Assembly: GCA_025455595.1 (NCBI GenBank)
Contig: JALOMD010000137.1
Span: forward strand, 1 to 7,898
Source of the DNA: Cytophagales bacterium
Lineage (GTDB): Bacteria; Bacteroidota; Bacteroidia; Cytophagales; 172606-1
Reading direction: 5' to 3'
Length of the DNA: 7,898 nt
How positions within the stretch are numbered: the stretch's first letter is position 1; every line of letters begins with the position of its first letter. The notes beneath the pieces are model-generated. The model was not told the origin of the DNA. It searched no databases and saw only the letters and a program-made list of their open reading frames with translations. The translations under genes and the position numbers were made by a program. Positions 4,966 to 7,898 of the stretch are shown piece by piece.

Positions 4966-5031
4966 CGTCCGGTTACCGCACGTTCTGTTGAGCCAGCTTG
5001 TTATCATTCCGTAACCGCCGAACCACCCCTC

Positions 5032-6951
5032 ATGCACGACATCATCCAGCTACTTCCCGACTCGATTGCCAACCAGATTGCCGCCGGCGAGGTGGTGCAG
5101 CGGCCCGCATCGGTGGTGAAGGAACTGCTCGAAAACGCGGTGGATGCCCACGCCCGGCACATCCAACTGATTGTGAAAGACGCGGGCCGCACGGCTATTC
5201 AGGTTATTGACGACGGTGTCGGCATGTCCGAAAACGATGCCCGGATGTGCTTCGAGCGACACGCCACTTCCAAAATCAAGCAAGCCAACGACTTGTTTGC
5301 GATTCGGACAATGGGCTTCCGAGGCGAGGCGATGGCTTCGATTGCCGCCGTGGCGCAAGTGGAAATGCGCACCCGCCGCCGCGATGAAGAACTGGGCACG
5401 CTGGTGCGCATCGAGGCATCTGAGGTGAAGGTGCAGGAACCGACCAGCACCCCGGCGGGCACGCACATTTCGGTGCGGAACTTGTTTTACAACGTTCCGG
5501 CGCGGCGCAATTTCCTGCGGTCGAACGCGGTGGAGATGCGCCACATCCTTGACGAGTTCCAGCACGTGGCCTTGGCGCATCCGGAAATCTCGTTTTCGAT
5601 GCACCAAAGCGACTTGGAAACGTACAACTTGCCCGCCGGAAAACTGAGCCAACGGATTGTCGGCTTGTTTGGCAAGCAGTACCGCGACCAACTGATTCCT
5701 TGTCAGGAAGGCACTGACTACGTGGCGATTACGGGTTATCTGGGCAAGCCGGAGTTTGCCAAGAAAACGCGCGGCGAGCAGTTTTTCTTCGTGAACAAAC
5801 GGTACGTGCGGCACAACTACCTGCACCACGCCATCATGACGGCCTTCGAAGGACTGCTGCCCGACGAAAGTTTCCCGTTCTACACGCTTTACATCGAAAT
5901 TGACCCGGCGCACATTGACATCAACGTGCATCCGACCAAGACTGAAATCAAGTTTGACGACGAGCGGGCCATTTACGCCGTCGTACAGTCGGCGGTGCGC
6001 AAGGCGTTGGGGATGCACCACCTCTCGCCGAGCCTCGACTTCGACCAGAGCAGCGATTTTCTGTTTCCCAGTGCCCGCGAGCAGGAAAATCCGTTGCCGA
6101 ACACAACCCCGCAAGACCAGCCCGGTAACGGAAATACTTCCGGCTGGGCCAAGGGTAGCGGGATGCAGAACCTGCCGAACGGCAGCGTAATCACCATCGA
6201 AAGCGACTTGCGCCGCCAGCACAACCGCCAAAACTGGCAGTCGCTGTACCAGGATTTCCAGCGGGCGTTTCCGACCGAGGAAGTGCAGCAGCCCGAAGAG
6301 CCTGAACAGATTGTACTCACGCTGGCCAGCAAGGTAAACCGCCTGCCCGGCGACCCGGCACCACAACCCGCCGAAAGCATTGAGACGGAGACCATTGCCT
6401 TCCAGATACACAACGCCTACATCGTCACGCAGGTCTCGAACGGCATGATGCTGATTGACCAGCGGGCGGCCCACGAACGGATTTTGTACGAGAAGTTCCT
6501 GAACACGCTGAGCCGCCGCAACGGCACCAGCCAGCAGATTTTGTTTCCGAAAGTAGTGGAACTGAACCCGGCCGACTTCGAGTTGGTGATGGAAATTGCG
6601 GACGAAATCAGAGGACTGGGCTTTGAAATCGGCGTGCTGGGCCGCAACACGGTGGCGGTGCAGGGCATTCCCGCCGATGTGCCAGTGGGCCAAGAAAAGG
6701 AATTGCTCGAAGGGCTGGTCGAGCAGTTCAAGTGGCATCAGTCGGAGCTGAACCTGGGCAAACGCGAGAACATTGCCCGCTCGTTGGCGCGGCGGTCGGC
6801 CATCCGGCACGGACACAAGCTCGCCGTCACCGAGATGCAAAACCTGATTGCACAGTTGTTCGCCTCTTCAAACCCCAACTACGCCCCCGACGGCACGCCT
6901 ACCGTGGTCATTCTGACGCTGGACAAGATGGGCAGTTTCTTTACGAAATAG
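5032..6951 (+). CDS. mutL: DNA mismatch repair protein MutL
   Basis: A 639-residue protein of normal length. It begins with the GHKL ATPase: IANQIAAGEVV, ELLENAVDA (Glu31, Asn35), DDGVGM (60-65), RHATSKI (76-82) and GFRGEA (95-100). Next come the transducer motifs NLFYNVPARRNFL and NVHPTK (298-303). A Pro/Gln-rich linker leads to a C-terminal dimerisation domain from about residue 445. MutL couples MutS mismatch recognition to downstream excision. The endonuclease motif DQHA-X2-E-X4-E is present as DQRAAHERILYE (476-487, His to Arg). The CPHGRP-like motif is APDGTP (618-623), and the Cys of the ACR-type motif is Arg (ARRSAIRHG). Metal binding and nicking are therefore doubtful. I chose the ATG at 5032 because homology starts there; the open frame upstream runs through repeats. 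The gene is a single transcription unit with a promoter candidate at 4958-4965 and palindrome 9 just after its stop. Confidence 0.97.
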   Translation: MHDIIQLLPDSIANQIAAGEVVQRPASVVKELLENAVDAHARHIQLIVKDAGRTAIQVIDDGVGMSENDARMCFERHATSKIKQANDLFAIRTMGFRGEAMASIAAVAQVEMRTRRRDEELGTLVRIEASEVKVQEPTSTPAGTHISVRNLFYNVPARRNFLRSNAVEMRHILDEFQHVALAHPEISFSMHQSDLETYNLPAGKLSQRIVGLFGKQYRDQLIPCQEGTDYVAITGYLGKPEFAKKTRGEQFFFVNKRYVRHNYLHHAIMTAFEGLLPDESFPFYTLYIEIDPAHIDINVHPTKTEIKFDDERAIYAVVQSAVRKALGMHHLSPSLDFDQSSDFLFPSAREQENPLPNTTPQDQPGNGNTSGWAKGSGMQNLPNGSVITIESDLRRQHNRQNWQSLYQDFQRAFPTEEVQQPEEPEQIVLTLASKVNRLPGDPAPQPAESIETETIAFQIHNAYIVTQVSNGMMLIDQRAAHERILYEKFLNTLSRRNGTSQQILFPKVVELNPADFELVMEIADEIRGLGFEIGVLGRNTVAVQGIPADVPVGQEKELLEGLVEQFKWHQSELNLGKRENIARSLARRSAIRHGHKLAVTEMQNLIAQLFASSNPNYAPDGTPTVVILTLDKMGSFFTK

Positions 6952-6964
6952 GATTTGTTTTCAA

Positions 6965-6997
6965 ATGCGTTTTGGGCGATTTTTGCTTAAAACGCAT
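6965..6997 (+). repeat. Palindrome copy 9, possible bidirectional terminator
   Basis: The family's 11-7-11 core (6967-6995) has arms GCGTTTTGGGC and GCTTAAAACGC around GATTTTT, extended by two further pairs to ATGCGTT.../...AACGCAT. It lies 13 bp after the mutL stop, in the short gap between convergent genes. Six T (7004-7009) follow 6 bp downstream, so it may help end mutL transcription. Confidence 0.8.
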
Positions 6998-7072
6998 GGA
7001 CGCTTTTTTGTTCGGCCGATTGACAAGCGGCTTTATTGCGATTTGCCAACCCTGTTCTCCGACTTCGGTTAT

Positions 7073-7714
7073 CTATGTTATCATTGTAAACCGCTGATAA
7101 ATGGTCGTTACCAGCACCTCTTTCACGCCTTCAGAAGTGTAAAACCGACGACGATTGACGACTTTGATTTGAGGTTCGCCTATGCTGTCCAGAATGGTTA
7201 CACTGTCAGGAAGCGTCCAGCGGTGCGCATCCCGTGTGTCTGTTTCATCGTTAGGTTCGACGAGTATGCTTTTGAGGTCGGGCGAGAAAGTAAACCAACG
7301 GACTCGTCCCTGCATTGAATAGTTCACGGTTAAGTCCGGCTGGTAAGCCATATCTTCGCCTTCCCAACGCTTAGTTTCGTTTGAATAAACAGATATTTCT
7401 TGCTCAGGCCAAAACTGTTTAAAGAGAAAACGGGTCGTACTGGAAGTCGGGTCGTTAAGAATGACACGAATCTCAAGATAATTATGATAGTTGGCTCCCA
7501 AATCGGAAATCTCCTGTAGCAAATCCGTGGACGGAATGCCGTCAGCGTTGACATCTACGGCTACGCTGCTGGTTGATGTTACCACCTTGTACTTGCCGTG
7601 AAAGCGTTCATACAACGCAGGGCCGTCAAGGTGGGGTGGCACAGGGTCTGGCCGACAGGCAACCACCTGCATCATACAGAGTATGATGATGAATTTATTG
7701 AAGCGGTGTTTCAT
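7073..7714 (-). CDS. Lipoprotein of unknown function
   Basis: A 213-residue protein when started at the ATG at 7712-7714. That start gives a clean lipoprotein signal peptide (MKHRFNKFIIILCMMQ, then VVAC, lipidated Cys20). The open frame continues upstream to a TTG at 7778-7780 overlapping the end of fumC, but that start would bury the signal peptide. The mature part starts RPDPVPPHLDGP, without an acidic surface-export signal. It then has GKYKVVTSTSSVAVDVNADGI (from residue 40), where DVNADG (54-59) resembles a DxNxDG calcium-loop core, followed by STDLLQEI. The rest alternates polar and hydrophobic residues, as in beta-rich proteins (YLEIRVIL, RVRWFTFSPD). It resembles small beta-barrel or lipocalin-like lipoproteins of Bacteroidota but matches no family I can name. 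It lies 55 bp downstream of fumC on the same strand and is probably co-transcribed with it. Confidence 0.78.
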   Translation of the reverse strand: MKHRFNKFIIILCMMQVVACRPDPVPPHLDGPALYERFHGKYKVVTSTSSVAVDVNADGIPSTDLLQEISDLGANYHNYLEIRVILNDPTSSTTRFLFKQFWPEQEISVYSNETKRWEGEDMAYQPDLTVNYSMQGRVRWFTFSPDLKSILVEPNDETDTRDAHRWTLPDSVTILDSIGEPQIKVVNRRRFYTSEGVKEVLVTTIYQRFTMIT

Positions 7715-7769
7715 GGACTGTTGGGATAGACAGATGACCGGGCAAAATTCGAGCCAATTCGTGTCGCTT

Positions 7770-7898
7770 TTAAACATCAATTTTCCCCACCATATCCTCC
7801 GGTTTCACCCAATCATTGAACTGCTCCTCTGTCAAATAGCCAAGTTTCAAGGCGGTTTCTTTCAGCGTCAAGCCTTCGCGATGGGCGGTTTGGGCTAT
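7770..7898 (-). CDS. fumC: Fumarate hydratase class II, C-terminal end only
   Basis: The last 42 residues before a TAA stop are readable; the rest of the gene lies beyond the right edge. They contain AHREGLTLKETALKLGYL followed by TEEQFNDWVKPEDMVGKID, the characteristic C-terminus of class II fumarase. The enzyme interconverts fumarate and L-malate in the TCA cycle as a cytoplasmic homotetramer. The active-site signature (GSSxMPxKxN in the family) is outside the window and cannot be checked. The final 15 residues match the family end closely, and no terminator hairpin separates the gene from the lipoprotein downstream, which suggests read-through. A related aspartase is less likely, since the EEQFxxWVxPExM ending is the usual fumarase form. 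Confidence 0.93.
   Translation of the reverse strand: MAQTAHREGLTLKETALKLGYLTEEQFNDWVKPEDMVGKIDV

Larger units (their letters stand above)
4477..5031. other. Repeat-rich intergenic region before mutL, no gene
   Basis: It contains AGGTCAG heptamers, an intrinsic terminator (4528-4566), palindromes 7 and 8, a 100-bp element with terminal inverted repeats (4681-4780), composite copy C (4883-4936) and the candidate mutL promoter (4958-4965). The open frame that runs from 4627 into mutL crosses these repeats and is not a credible coding extension. Confidence 0.85.

Noticed and set aside
4627..5031. N-terminal extension of MutL by 135 residues
   Set aside because: The extension translates palindromes 7 and 8, the GC-rich inverted repeats and the promoter candidate. 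MutL homology begins at the ATG at 5032.
5050..6840. A 596-residue open frame on the minus strand
   Set aside because: It is fully antisense to mutL, has a low-complexity Val/His/Leu composition and no recognisable motif.
7715..7780. Upstream TTG start for the second lipoprotein
   Set aside because: It would add 22 residues before a complete lipoprotein signal peptide and overlap the end of fumC.

Overview
The window looks like a chromosomal segment of a Bacteroidota bacterium, probably a free-living Cytophagia- or Saprospiria-type lineage. This is inferred from four things: start codons without Shine-Dalgarno sequences, TAnnTTTG-type -7 boxes, small lipoproteins with lipocalin-like features, and an OmpA-C protein with a DUF937 N-terminus. 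The lineage is not proven.

Layout from left to right. On the minus strand there is an acyl carrier protein cut by the left edge (1-173), a small lipoprotein (393-872) and a DUF1611/DgcN-family protein (1313-2401). On the plus strand there is a DUF937-transmembrane-OmpA protein (3142-4476, followed by a strong intrinsic terminator) and mutL (5032-6951). Back on the minus strand there is a second lipoprotein (7073-7714) just downstream of the 3' end of fumarase C (7770-7898, cut by the right edge). The genes do not form one pathway. They are mostly single transcription units: D-amino-acid metabolism, envelope anchoring, mismatch repair, the TCA cycle and two uncharacterised lipoproteins.

The three long intergenic regions (873-1312, 2402-3141, 4477-5031) hold the unusual content. 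They are dense in repeats. Nine copies of a 29-bp palindrome share one strict architecture: arms of the type GCGTTTTGGGC and GCCCAAAACGC around seven A- or T-rich bases. All nine lie outside genes, and their orientation relative to the gene they adjoin looks consistent: A-rich loop when upstream, T-rich loop when downstream. Next to them are heptamer tandem repeats (TACGANN, AGGTTNN, AGGTCAG) that build a composite upstream module seen three times, a 100-bp element with 25-bp perfect terminal inverted repeats, and an 85-nt nested hairpin made of ATCCGT units.

A separate 36-bp motif occurs twice, upstream of the acyl carrier protein and of the first lipoprotein, on the same strand. It resembles an ECF-sigma promoter (GCAACC, 14 bp, yGTGTC) and may place the two genes in one regulon. 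The conserved genes are secure. The regulatory and mobility readings of the repeats are hypotheses.
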